Assembly: GCA_964352675.1 (NCBI GenBank)
Contig: CAYGSN010000039.1
Span: forward strand, 1-12,827
Reading direction: 5' to 3'
DNA length: 12,827 nucleotides
Source: CAYGSN01 sp964352675
GTDB taxonomy: Bacteria; Pseudomonadota; Alphaproteobacteria; Micavibrionales; Micavibrionaceae
The notes beneath the pieces were generated by a model. The model was not told where the DNA came from and did not search any database. It saw only the letters and a program-made list of their open reading frames with translations. This document shows positions 6,487-12,661 of the stretch, piece after piece. The position numbers were made by a program, and so were the translations under genes. The first letter of the stretch is position 1. Each line of letters opens with the position of its first letter.

Positions 6487-6744
6487 ATGTCCCATGAGCC
6501 CGAATATATCGAAACCACCATCCATAAATTTAAGAGCAATATTGCCCGCTATCTGCGTGCGATGGAGGAGGGGCGGTGCAAGGGGGTGATCCTCAACCGT
6601 AATAAAGAGCCTGTGGCGGCGGTGATTTTGCACCCGAAAGCGGCGCAGCGGCTGGAGGATATGCTGGGGGCGGCGCGCGCAGAGGATAAACGCCGCAAAA
6701 CACCCTATAGTGGGCCCGATTCCGTGCAATACTCTGATTTATAA
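6487..6744 (+). CDS. Phd/YefM-like antitoxin, apparently without a toxin partner
   Basis: The 85-residue protein begins at ATG 6487. A longer frame from TTG 6460 would start inside the transposon repeat and is rejected. The N-terminal part (TTIHKFKSNIARYLRAMEEG, then VILNRNKEPVAAVI) follows the Phd/YefM fold: a DNA-binding N-terminal domain that autoregulates the operon, with helix, Lys/Arg turn and beta-hairpin. The C-terminal 30 residues are charged and would be the toxin-binding segment. Normally a toxin gene follows within a few bases. Here the next + strand ORF is far away, and inverted repeats begin 8 bases after the stop. It is therefore a solitary antitoxin, a remnant of a module, or a stand-alone regulator. 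The transposon end 12 bases upstream probably altered its expression. Confidence 0.75.
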   Translation: MSHEPEYIETTIHKFKSNIARYLRAMEEGRCKGVILNRNKEPVAAVILHPKAAQRLEDMLGAARAEDKRRKTPYSGPDSVQYSDL

Positions 6745-6751
6745 ACAAAAA

Positions 6752-6793
6752 CGGTGGGCCCACCGGCTTTCACAAAACGGGCCCACTGGGCCC
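6752..6793. repeat. Cluster of GGGCCC palindromes after the antitoxin gene
   Basis: A perfect 14-bp palindrome, CGGTGGGCCCACCG (6752-6765), is followed by GGGCCCA (6779-6785) and TGGGCCC (6787-6793), which form an inverted repeat with a one-base gap. The arms can also pair with each other. No T tract follows on the + strand, so this is not a standard terminator. It could stabilise the 3' end of the antitoxin transcript. Confidence 0.6.
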
Positions 6794-6795
6794 AT

Positions 6796-6829
6796 ACAAA
6801 AAACGGCCCCTCATCTCTGAAGGGCCGTT
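6796..6829 (-). terminator. Rho-independent terminator of the cspA operon
   Basis: On the minus strand AACGGCCC (6829-6822) pairs with GGGCCGTT (6809-6802) around a 12-base loop, and the stem runs into a T tract (TTTTTTG, 6803-6797). It lies 24 bases after the stop of the small ORF downstream of cspA. In the + direction only a broken T tract (tatgttttg) follows, so any + activity would be weak. Confidence 0.85.
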
Positions 6830-6852
6830 ATGTTTTGTTCTACAGGTGCGGT

Positions 6853-7002
6853 CTAGTTTTTGTTCGACCACAGTGCCAGTGTTTTCCTGCCGTCGGTTTC
6901 AGGTTTTGAGTTCTGCTTCCCTGGTGCGGTATCTGGCTTTGAAGACGTTTCCTTGCCGTAATCGCCGGCCTGTATGGGCCGCCTTTTTATTACGACAGTC
7001 AT
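6853..7002 (-). CDS. 49-residue basic protein coupled to cspA, function unknown
   Basis: The ATG at 7002 overlaps the cspA stop by one base (TAATG), and AAGG lies 7 bases upstream, which indicates translational coupling. The frame ends at TAG (6853-6855), and the operon terminator follows. The protein starts MTVVIKRRPIQAGDYG, continues through a Lys/Pro/Ser/Thr-rich, probably disordered middle, and ends GRKTLALWSNKN. It is basic and has no membrane segment. I do not recognise it. The position, coupling and shared terminator support a real gene rather than a chance frame. A role alongside the cold-shock protein in RNA binding is only an inference from the operon. Confidence 0.6.
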   Translation of the reverse strand: MTVVIKRRPIQAGDYGKETSSKPDTAPGKQNSKPETDGRKTLALWSNKN

Positions 7003-7208
7003 TAAGCCGCCTTACGCAGATTTGTTGCGGACTGCTTGCCTTTTTCTTCCTGAATGTCGTATTCGATCTTCTGGCCTTCGGCAAGATTGCCAATGCCTGA
7101 TTTCTCAACGGCTGTGATGTGAACGAACACGTCCTTGCCACCATCTTCAGGTTCGATAAAGCCGAAGCCTTTGTTTGGGTTGAACCATTTTACTGTACCT
7201 TTTGCCAT
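7002..7208 (-). CDS. cspA: CspA-family cold-shock protein
   Basis: The 68-residue protein is a single cold-shock domain that binds single-stranded RNA and DNA and melts mRNA secondary structure. The RNA-binding motifs RNP1 (KGFGFI, residues 14-19) and RNP2 (DVFVHI, 26-31) are both intact, as are the aromatic Trp9 and Phe10 in VKWFN. The length is normal for the family. The start at 7208 has an excellent AAAGGAG ribosome site 8 bases upstream. The stop overlaps the start of the following 49-residue ORF. A hairpin (7241-7266) lies in the upstream leader, a usual place for structure that controls cspA mRNA, although its T tract points the other way. The exact paralogue cannot be named because such genomes have several. 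Confidence 0.95.
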   Translation of the reverse strand: MAKGTVKWFNPNKGFGFIEPEDGGKDVFVHITAVEKSGIGNLAEGQKIEYDIQEEKGKQSATNLRKAA

Positions 7209-7240
7209 GAAATTATCTCCTTTAAAGCAATTCGGTTAAT

Positions 7241-7271
7241 GCCCGCATGCAACAGCGCGTGCGGGCTTTTT
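7241..7271 (+). terminator. Terminator-like hairpin in the cspA leader, oriented against cspA
   Basis: GCCCGCA (7241-7247) pairs with TGCGGGC (7260-7266) over a 12-base loop, followed by five T (7267-7271) on the + strand. No + strand gene ends nearby. It may stop antisense transcription entering from the antitoxin side, or the stem may act as leader structure in the cspA mRNA on the other strand. Confidence 0.6.
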
Positions 7272-7817
7272 GTGTTGTGCTTGATGAACGTTTATCAAAC
7301 AGATTTTTTTGAAAGGGGAAAATTCCGTAGGCCGAAATCCTTTTGCGTTTAGGAGGGGCCGTCTTTAAAAAAGTCGTGTCGTATAGTCGTATTAATATCA
7401 AACGTGCGGATATTAATCGCAGATAAATGCACATACGTCAATCTTTTTGTTTCACAGGCCGGATTTGGAGGGTGTGAATGCATGCGGAACTGCGGCAACT
7501 TTGTGGATAACTTTTTGAGTTATAGAAAGGCTGAGGGCAGGCGCCCTAATGTTAGTGGAGGCCATAATTCAGAACTTTCTAATGAGCGTTGATTTTCAAG
7601 AGGTCGAGGAATGTTTTCTGGTTAAAAGGCATCGCAGAGGTCGAAAAGAAAAAAAATCATGAAAGGTTGTTTTTTGCTCATAATGCATCAAATATAACTC
7701 ATTTTTTATATTTTTTGTCTTTACAGAAAATTTTTTTGATGCTAGGCCGTTACCTTAATCCATTAATTTGTACATAACTATTTGCTAGAAAAAAGACTAG
7801 AGTAAGGTTGAGTAACT
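7272..7817. other. 546-base non-coding region between cspA and the 787-residue gene
   Basis: This divergent intergenic stretch must hold the promoters of both cspA and the 787-residue gene, but I find no convincing -35/-10 pair for either. It contains a 27-bp dyad (7391-7417), one perfect DnaA-box match (7502-7510), and a T/A-rich zone at about 7640-7745. Two short frames (7404-7592 and 7589-7777) have no ribosome site and show no protein-like composition. No tRNA or known RNA was recognised. Confidence 0.5.
7391..7417. promoter_or_regulatory. Perfect 9-bp-arm dyad, possible operator
   Basis: ATTAATATC (7391-7399) and GATATTAAT (7409-7417) are exact inverted repeats with a 9-base spacer. The 18-base centre-to-centre distance is close to two helical turns, as expected for a dimeric repressor. 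It sits between the divergent cspA and 787-residue genes. No T tract follows, so it is not a terminator. Confidence 0.5.
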
Positions 7818-10181
7818 ATGAGTTCTAAGTCCGCCATGCTGGAGACAGCACAATGCACAAATCTATCAGAAAGAGCAGAAGCTTCGGGCTATGTCGCCGG
7901 AAGTACGGAAATGGATGACAAGGGCAGGGCTTTTACCATGTCCATGGATCGGAAGGAGCGCCTGCGGACTCTGTATGTAGAGCCGATAATGGACTATGTT
8001 ACGCCGGATGTTGGCGGCCGGCGTGATCTTTTGTCCCCGGAAAAGCAGATTTTGAAAGATCAGCGCGCAAAGATGTCTGAAGAAGATTTCCAGGCGCAGG
8101 CGATCCCGTATATGAAGAAGCTTTATTCGGAAATGCGCTGGGTCGTCTATCACGCAGATATGGAGGACCGCCTCGCCCGCGTGGAAGATGAGGGCGAAAG
8201 CTTCGACTGGGCCGCCGAGTTAAAAAATATCAAGGCCAATTGTGAAGCACCGGATGCGGATCTGATCAAATATTGCCTGCGGCTGCGCTACGGTCCGCAG
8301 GCTGTGCCGGATGACGAGCTGGGCAATGCGGGCATCGCTGCAGAATTTCCCGACATTAAATCGACTTTTGAGATGTCGGAGGAGGGGCTGTATCTGGCGG
8401 AAAAACTGCTCAGTATCTTATACATTGAGCCTTATAACTTTATTGCAGAGGACAGTCTACACCCGAGGGACATACTTTCATCCCCCTATCTAAATTCTCC
8501 AGAGGATGTTGTTTATTGCGATCCCCTTCTGGTCCGCTTCACGAGCGCTTTTGCCTCCGTGGGTGTTCTGCGTCCGGAGGTTAAAGAAACAAGAGAGGAC
8601 AGGCTGGAGCAGATGGCAACTGCGCGCAAAAATGAGGCGTTGTGGTTGTCCGGCGATGATGAGGCGAATTTTAGCCCGCTGGCCTATATAAAAAACCAAG
8701 GACCGCTGTGGCATTCCAGCCATTCGCCTGAGCCGCGATTGCGGGAATTAAAAGTAGATGTAGGTCAACTGCAGAAACTGGTTAAAGACGTCGTTTCTGC
8801 CCCGGAGGTTTCCACGCCGGAGGTTGTAGCGCCGAAGGTCGATGTGCGGACGGAAGAATTTACGGCAAGCGCGGAAGAAGCGCATGAGGTTATGAAGGAC
8901 GACGGGTTTAGAAAATGGTTTGACAGCCATTTCAGGCCCCCCAAGGGTGGCCGGGCCATCAATAAGGCCCAGGAAGCCGCACGGATGTTCTTGGAAACCG
9001 GGGCGTCCAGAGAGGAAATTGCACAAAGTCTGACATTGCCCAAAGGCCAACTGGGGCAATCTCTTCGCTTAAGTTTTGAGCGTTTTGGCCTGCCGGGGGA
9101 CTTGCTTGGCCCGGCCGGGCCAAGCTCTTTTACGGTCAGTCATGAAGATCTGCAGCGTGCTATGGCCGATCGTTACCAAAAGGTTTTGAACAAAGGGATT
9201 GAACTCAGAATGAGTTCGACTTGTTTTACCGATGCCGCCGGTGCGCCGTCAGATTCTCTTGAGGAAGCGCTCCGCACTCTAAAAACACCGGAATTGAGCG
9301 ATACAGATGGTGCCGAGATTGAACGGACGTTGCAAGGTGCCGATTTTACCAATTGGTTCGATAGTTTATATCCTTCAATGGTGATAAAATCCTATAATGC
9401 TTTGCGAATGTATGTTCAGACCAATTTGAGCAAGGAAGAAATCGCCACTCTTATAGGGCTGGAGCCAGGCAGTATGGACCAATCCCTGCGCCGGGCTTCG
9501 GAATGGACAAAAATTCCAGGCCATTTCCTGGGTAAAAGAGATGACGACCTGACCATTGATCGCGGTGTGTTGCGGCATATGCTCTATGATCAATACAGGC
9601 AGGCGCGGCCTAATGTTATTGCAACGCCTGCGGTGTCAGCGATGGAAGAGCGCCCACAACTTTCTCCGCAATCTCTTGTGGCTCAAACATTTGCATCCTC
9701 GGCTTCGATTCCCGAAGATCAGGCAAAAAGCATCCTTGGCAGCCGGGAGTTTAAAACGTGGTTGAGAAGCAAATTTAGAAACAATGGAGACAAATCATTT
9801 GCCGCAACATGTAGGTATCTGGAGAGCGATACCTCATTTGAAGATATTGCAAAAGAGATTGGCACCCAGAAAGGGAATGTCATGCGATATGTTGAAGCCG
9901 CATTGTTAAGGTCCGGTGTTTCCCGGCAGGTGATGGGGGATATTAAACAGGACTCCCTTACCAGAAGAGATGAAGTGCGTTCCGCGATTATTGCCTCTTT
10001 TACACAGGAGACCGGGCTTAAAATTCCTTCGGTGACGACGCGGGACCCCAATGATATGGAATCAAGGTTTAGGGACGCCATGGCTGCGAATGTTGCAAAT
10101 CTGCAGGAAATGGTTGCAGAAGGTGAAGCTCTGCTTGAAGAAGGCCGGGGTGACGCTCCGGGCCTACGCGAGGCGGGATAA
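7818..10181 (+). CDS. 787-residue protein with three HTH-like repeats, function unknown
   Basis: The frame starts at ATG 7818 with TAAGG about 10 bases upstream. It has no signal peptide or membrane segment, so it is probably cytoplasmic. The C-terminal half contains three diverged copies of a module of about 90-95 residues (about 361-456, 507-595 and 641-731). Each has F-x-x-W or a similar aromatic start, an S-x-E-[ED]-I-A helix, a turn with G, a second helix such as QSLRRASEW, and a final L-T/V-x segment. The SxEEIA...G...QSLR core resembles helix-turn-helix motifs of the sigma-region-4 type. The linkers between copies are rich in Ala, Pro and Ser. The N-terminal half has its own weak duplication: LYVEPIMDYVTPD...RRDLLSPE (52-74) against LYIEPYNFIAED...PRDILSSP (201-223). 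I know no named family. DNA or RNA binding is an inference from the HTH-like pattern. Confidence 0.9.
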   Translation: MSSKSAMLETAQCTNLSERAEASGYVAGSTEMDDKGRAFTMSMDRKERLRTLYVEPIMDYVTPDVGGRRDLLSPEKQILKDQRAKMSEEDFQAQAIPYMKKLYSEMRWVVYHADMEDRLARVEDEGESFDWAAELKNIKANCEAPDADLIKYCLRLRYGPQAVPDDELGNAGIAAEFPDIKSTFEMSEEGLYLAEKLLSILYIEPYNFIAEDSLHPRDILSSPYLNSPEDVVYCDPLLVRFTSAFASVGVLRPEVKETREDRLEQMATARKNEALWLSGDDEANFSPLAYIKNQGPLWHSSHSPEPRLRELKVDVGQLQKLVKDVVSAPEVSTPEVVAPKVDVRTEEFTASAEEAHEVMKDDGFRKWFDSHFRPPKGGRAINKAQEAARMFLETGASREEIAQSLTLPKGQLGQSLRLSFERFGLPGDLLGPAGPSSFTVSHEDLQRAMADRYQKVLNKGIELRMSSTCFTDAAGAPSDSLEEALRTLKTPELSDTDGAEIERTLQGADFTNWFDSLYPSMVIKSYNALRMYVQTNLSKEEIATLIGLEPGSMDQSLRRASEWTKIPGHFLGKRDDDLTIDRGVLRHMLYDQYRQARPNVIATPAVSAMEERPQLSPQSLVAQTFASSASIPEDQAKSILGSREFKTWLRSKFRNNGDKSFAATCRYLESDTSFEDIAKEIGTQKGNVMRYVEAALLRSGVSRQVMGDIKQDSLTRRDEVRSAIIASFTQETGLKIPSVTTRDPNDMESRFRDAMAANVANLQEMVAEGEALLEEGRGDAPGLREAG

Positions 10182-10218
10182 TTCTTTTGGCGCTTGCGCT
10201 TGGATCAGTGGTTTTTGT

Positions 10219-10248
10219 TTGATAAGCGCCCGGCAATCCCCCTATACT
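10219..10248 (+). promoter_or_regulatory. Candidate promoter of the PepSY gene, leaderless
   Basis: TTGATA (10219-10224) and TATACT (10243-10248) are spaced by 18 bases. The expected start of transcription lies within two bases of the ATG at 10257, and no ribosome site is present there. The promoter begins 38 bases after the stop of the 787-residue gene. Confidence 0.5.
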
Positions 10249-10256
10249 TGCCCTTG

Positions 10257-10949
10257 ATGCATTTTTTTATCTTTATCGCCGTTTTTCTTTTCGCAGTGCC
10301 CGCCCTCGCGCAGGGTACGATTACCGTGATCGGCAGTGATGGTTCGAAGAAGAGCGTCAAGATTGACAATCCCCTGCCGCCTGCGTCTTCCGCGGAGCGT
10401 GCCGCGCCGAATGTTGTTGTGAAAACTACCCCTGCAAACCCCACTGAAGTCAGGCGGGAAGGGGAGTCTGTTATTTTCTCTGCGCCACGTGCGGCAACAG
10501 CGGAAGATATTCCAGAGGCTGAGGACAGCCCTGTTTCTGCACAGCCTGAGATTTTGAAGCCTTCTGCCGAGGAGGTTTTGGCAGCGCCTCCTCAGGTCAA
10601 GGTTGTTCAACCGCCAAAGCCGAAACCTGTTCCTCCGATACAGCCCCAGGTAACGGAAGCGAGTGCTCCGCCCAAAGCTGCGCCTCTCCCTGCAGAGTCA
10701 GAGAAATCGCCTTATGAGTTGTGGAACAATAGCCGGAATGTAGAACGCGTTGTGCCGCCAGAGGGTGGTATAAGCAAGGATCAGGCGCTGCAGATTGCAA
10801 TCGACCATGCGCCGCCAGCCCGCGATTTTAAAATTTTACAAAGCACGTACGAACACAAACCTGTTTACCTGGTTGCCTTCAAGACCGATAGCGGAGAGCA
10901 AATGGATATTCTGGTGGATATGGCTACAGGCGCGGTTATAAAGCCCTAG
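10257..10949 (+). CDS. Secreted proline-rich protein with C-terminal PepSY domain
   Basis: I choose ATG 10257 (230 residues) over 10194 because it puts a clean Sec signal peptide at the N-terminus (MHFFIFIAVFLFAVPALA, cleavage after Ala18) and matches the leaderless promoter. The mature protein starts QGTITVIGSDGSKKSVKI, followed by a long low-complexity linker with a Pro/Lys-rich part at about 111-145. The last 60 residues (about 170-230) fit the PepSY pattern: ISKDQALQIAIDH, then a strand ending YLVAFKTDSGEQ, then ILVDMATGAVIKP. PepSY domains occur in periplasmic or secreted proteins, often as inhibitors or folding aids for peptidases. Location is therefore probably periplasmic. The gene ends 7 bases from the stop of the convergent neighbour. 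Confidence 0.85.
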   Translation: MHFFIFIAVFLFAVPALAQGTITVIGSDGSKKSVKIDNPLPPASSAERAAPNVVVKTTPANPTEVRREGESVIFSAPRAATAEDIPEAEDSPVSAQPEILKPSAEEVLAAPPQVKVVQPPKPKPVPPIQPQVTEASAPPKAAPLPAESEKSPYELWNNSRNVERVVPPEGGISKDQALQIAIDHAPPARDFKILQSTYEHKPVYLVAFKTDSGEQMDILVDMATGAVIKP

Positions 10950-10956
10950 TCATTTT

Positions 10957-11475
10957 CTAGTCGTTATAATCATTTCCGGCTGTTTCTGTGGATTCGCCAC
11001 TGGCCGGTTCGATGGCAACCATTTGATCCAGAGGTTCATACTCGTCCGGTGAGGCCATGGCATGTTCAATTGGACCGTAACAGCCTTTGGCGTTGTAAAT
11101 TCCCATCACAAAGGTGCGGCGCTGTTCAGCAGTATCCTGAACGCTATCGGCTTTTTCCAAACCGTTCTCGGCATTTCTGTCGAGCATAAAACCGGCGGCA
11201 GCCAGGCCGACCCCGCCCGTGGCTGTGCCGATAAGGAGTGAACCTATGGCTCCGGCAGCGGAAATACCCATAGACTCCATTTCCCTGTTGTTCTTGATGT
11301 CCTGTGTGGTGAAAATGATATCGCGCATCAGCGTAGCTTCCCGTGAGAGCGCCCCGCAGCCCATATAGAGGTCGCCCACGCGGCTGACTTTCAGCTCTTG
11401 TGCATCAACGGCAAGGGCGGGCGATACGGACTGGAAAATGAAAGCGGCGCAGGACAGCACCAGAAGGCGTCTCAT
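10957..11475 (-). CDS. Secreted glycine-rich small protein, function unknown
   Basis: The start at 11475 gives 172 residues with a good Sec signal peptide (MRRLLVLSCAAFIFQSVSPALA, cleavage after residue 22). The in-frame ATG at 11502 would spoil it. An AAGG lies only 2 bases before the ATG, too close to be normal, and the promoter geometry suggests a leaderless mRNA. The mature protein has two cysteines (40 in YMGCGALSREA and 132 in NAKGCYGP) that could form a disulfide. A Gly/Ala-rich hydrophobic stretch (about 69-98) resembles a glycine-zipper hairpin that could enter a membrane. The C-terminus is acidic and Ser/Thr-rich. I do not recognise the family. A periplasmic or inner-membrane location is likely. 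The stop lies 7 bases from the stop of the convergent PepSY gene, with no terminator between. Confidence 0.8.
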   Translation of the reverse strand: MRRLLVLSCAAFIFQSVSPALAVDAQELKVSRVGDLYMGCGALSREATLMRDIIFTTQDIKNNREMESMGISAAGAIGSLLIGTATGGVGLAAAGFMLDRNAENGLEKADSVQDTAEQRRTFVMGIYNAKGCYGPIEHAMASPDEYEPLDQMVAIEPASGESTETAGNDYND

Positions 11476-11482
11476 AACCTTA

Positions 11483-11511
11483 AGTCTACACCAGATCGGC
11501 ACGTAAGTCAG
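11483..11511 (-). promoter_or_regulatory. Candidate promoter of the glycine-rich protein gene
   Basis: On the minus strand CTGACT (11511-11506) and TAGACT (11488-11483) are spaced by 17 bases, and the -10 ends 7 bases before the ATG at 11475. Both boxes are only moderate matches to consensus (four of six each). The case rests mainly on spacing and on the repeated leaderless pattern in this window. Confidence 0.35.
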
Positions 11512-11573
11512 CGTGCTTCATTCCTTTTCCACAGGCAATAATGCGCGGAAGTTGTTCACAAAATATTTCGGAT

Positions 11574-11766
11574 TGGAAATTATGTTAACTTTTAATGTAT
11601 ACTGAAAGAAGGTATTGGCATAAAAATTATCTTTGTTCGCCGATCACTGATTTCTCTTGCGCAGCGGTTTGTCGTTCCGATATTCTGCGTATCGAAACCC
11701 TAGGAAGTCGCAATATAAATTAACGCAATTAAAATGGTTTAAATCAATTTTATAAACCATTTTTTA
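11574..11766 (+). ncRNA. Possible small RNA (promoter plus terminator, no ORF)
   Basis: This lies in the 403-base gap between divergent genes. A -35-like TGGAAA (11574-11579) and TATACT (11598-11603) are 18 bases apart, so a transcript could start near 11610. It would end at the AT-rich hairpin AAAATGGTTTA (11731-11741) with TAAACCATTTT (11753-11763) and its T run. The transcript would be about 155 bases with no protein frame. No known RNA family is recognised. The hairpin is certain; the RNA is a hypothesis. Confidence 0.3.
11731..11765 (+). terminator. AT-rich terminator-like hairpin in the intergenic region
   Basis: A perfect 11-bp inverted repeat with an 11-base loop ends in six T (11760-11765). 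The stem is AT-rich and so weaker than the other terminators here. No coding gene on the + strand ends before it, which is why it is linked to a possible small RNA. An A-rich left arm gives partial symmetry for the minus strand. Confidence 0.5.
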
Positions 11767-11830
11767 AGACTTGTTCTGCTAGATTGGCCTTGTCTCGCGT
11801 TCCTGCGTAATTCCTTCAATTTACCTAAAA

Positions 11831-11860
11831 TTGCATTTAATTTTAATCGCATGTTAACAT
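11831..11860 (+). promoter_or_regulatory. Candidate promoter of the lipoprotein gene
   Basis: TTGCAT (11831-11836) and TAACAT (11855-11860) are spaced by 18 bases. Transcription would begin near 11867, leaving a short leader of about 12 bases that just holds the GGAG ribosome site before ATG 11879. That makes this start different from the leaderless ones in the window. Confidence 0.4.
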
Positions 11861-11878
11861 AAATAGATGGAGAGAGCC

Positions 11879-12550
11879 ATGTCACGTTCACAGGCCGGAA
11901 CGCCTTATTTTGAGAAATTTATAGCCGCCGCTTTGTTGGCGATGTCATTATTGGCGCTGGGCGCCTGTAATACCACTTCGACGCACGCCATGTTTTCAGG
12001 CGCGCAAGCCGACGAGCCTTATCTGCGGCCGCATATGAAGGTGCAGGCGCGTGAGCCGATTACGCAGCTGGCGATGGCTGAAAATCCCAGAATGCAAGCA
12101 TATAGACCCGTTAAAGTTCTGGCGTATTCAGCCACGCCACGGAATGTGCAGGATATTGAGCCGGCTGCGGGGAATGTGGGTGCAGAAATTTCGAAAGCCC
12201 CACGTGATAAGGTTGATCAAGCTGAAAAGCCTTATCGTGCAGCAGCGTATCACCCGAATGCCCCGGTGCCGAACGTTGCTTCCACCGGTCAGTATAATTT
12301 CACCTATAGTCAGGATCCTGAAGAGTTGGAAACGGCTTTGGCCCTGAATGGTTGTGATGTTGGCGGAAACGGAGGGATTGTGTCTTATCAATGGGGAAGC
12401 AATAGTCTGGGTCTGCGTGGCTCAAAAGGCTTGAAGCTACAATTCACAATGGAATTCCAGCCCAAAGAACAGGAAAAGCGCTGCAACGTCAAAAAGGGCT
12501 GGAGCGGCCTAATGGGCGAGCGTTTCGACCGCATGTTCTCCGAGAAGTAA
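11879..12550 (+). CDS. Predicted outer-envelope lipoprotein, function unknown
   Basis: ATG 11879 has GGAG 6 bases upstream and is preferred over the in-frame ATG 11867, giving 223 residues. The N-terminus has a signal with the lipobox LGAC (27-30), so Cys30 would be lipidated by Lgt and LspA and the protein anchored to a membrane facing the periplasm. The region from about 31 to 150 is Ala/Pro-rich with no clear fold. The last 80 residues look folded, with QYNFTYSQDPEELETALAL, a Gly-rich NGCDVGGNGG and a final FTMEFQPKEQ. Two cysteines in that part (NGCDVG and EKRCNV) could form a disulfide. I do not recognise the family. No terminator is visible after the stop. Confidence 0.85.
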   Translation: MSRSQAGTPYFEKFIAAALLAMSLLALGACNTTSTHAMFSGAQADEPYLRPHMKVQAREPITQLAMAENPRMQAYRPVKVLAYSATPRNVQDIEPAAGNVGAEISKAPRDKVDQAEKPYRAAAYHPNAPVPNVASTGQYNFTYSQDPEELETALALNGCDVGGNGGIVSYQWGSNSLGLRGSKGLKLQFTMEFQPKEQEKRCNVKKGWSGLMGERFDRMFSEK

Positions 12551-12661
12551 TCTTTCTGGTACCGTAGTTATATTTCATCATCATACTTGTGGATGAGCCT
12601 CAGGTTTTAATAGGTTCGGCGCAGGCTTTCCCCTATGATTTCAATTCAATAAGGAGATTCT

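Noticed and set aside
6846..7144. Frames of 81-84 codons across the cspA unit on both strands
   Set aside because: They overlap the clearly coding cspA and its coupled small ORF in other frames.
7380..7395. Minus-strand sequence resembling the start of a T7 phage promoter (taatacgactata)
   Set aside because: The match covers only the first part of the promoter, overlaps the AT-rich dyad, and there are no phage genes or T7-type polymerase nearby.
7502..7510. Perfect DnaA box (TGTGGATAA)
   Set aside because: Only one exact copy with no cluster or origin-associated gene; a near match at 12589-12597 is isolated too. Not evidence for an origin.
7404..7777. Two short + strand frames of 62 codons in the region before the 787-aa gene
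   Set aside because: No ribosome site, irregular composition and an AT-rich background make chance frames more likely.
7455..11898. Short shared sequence tcacaggccgga at about 7455 and 11887
   Set aside because: A 12-base match in unrelated contexts, one non-coding and one coding, is easily due to chance and has no further extension.
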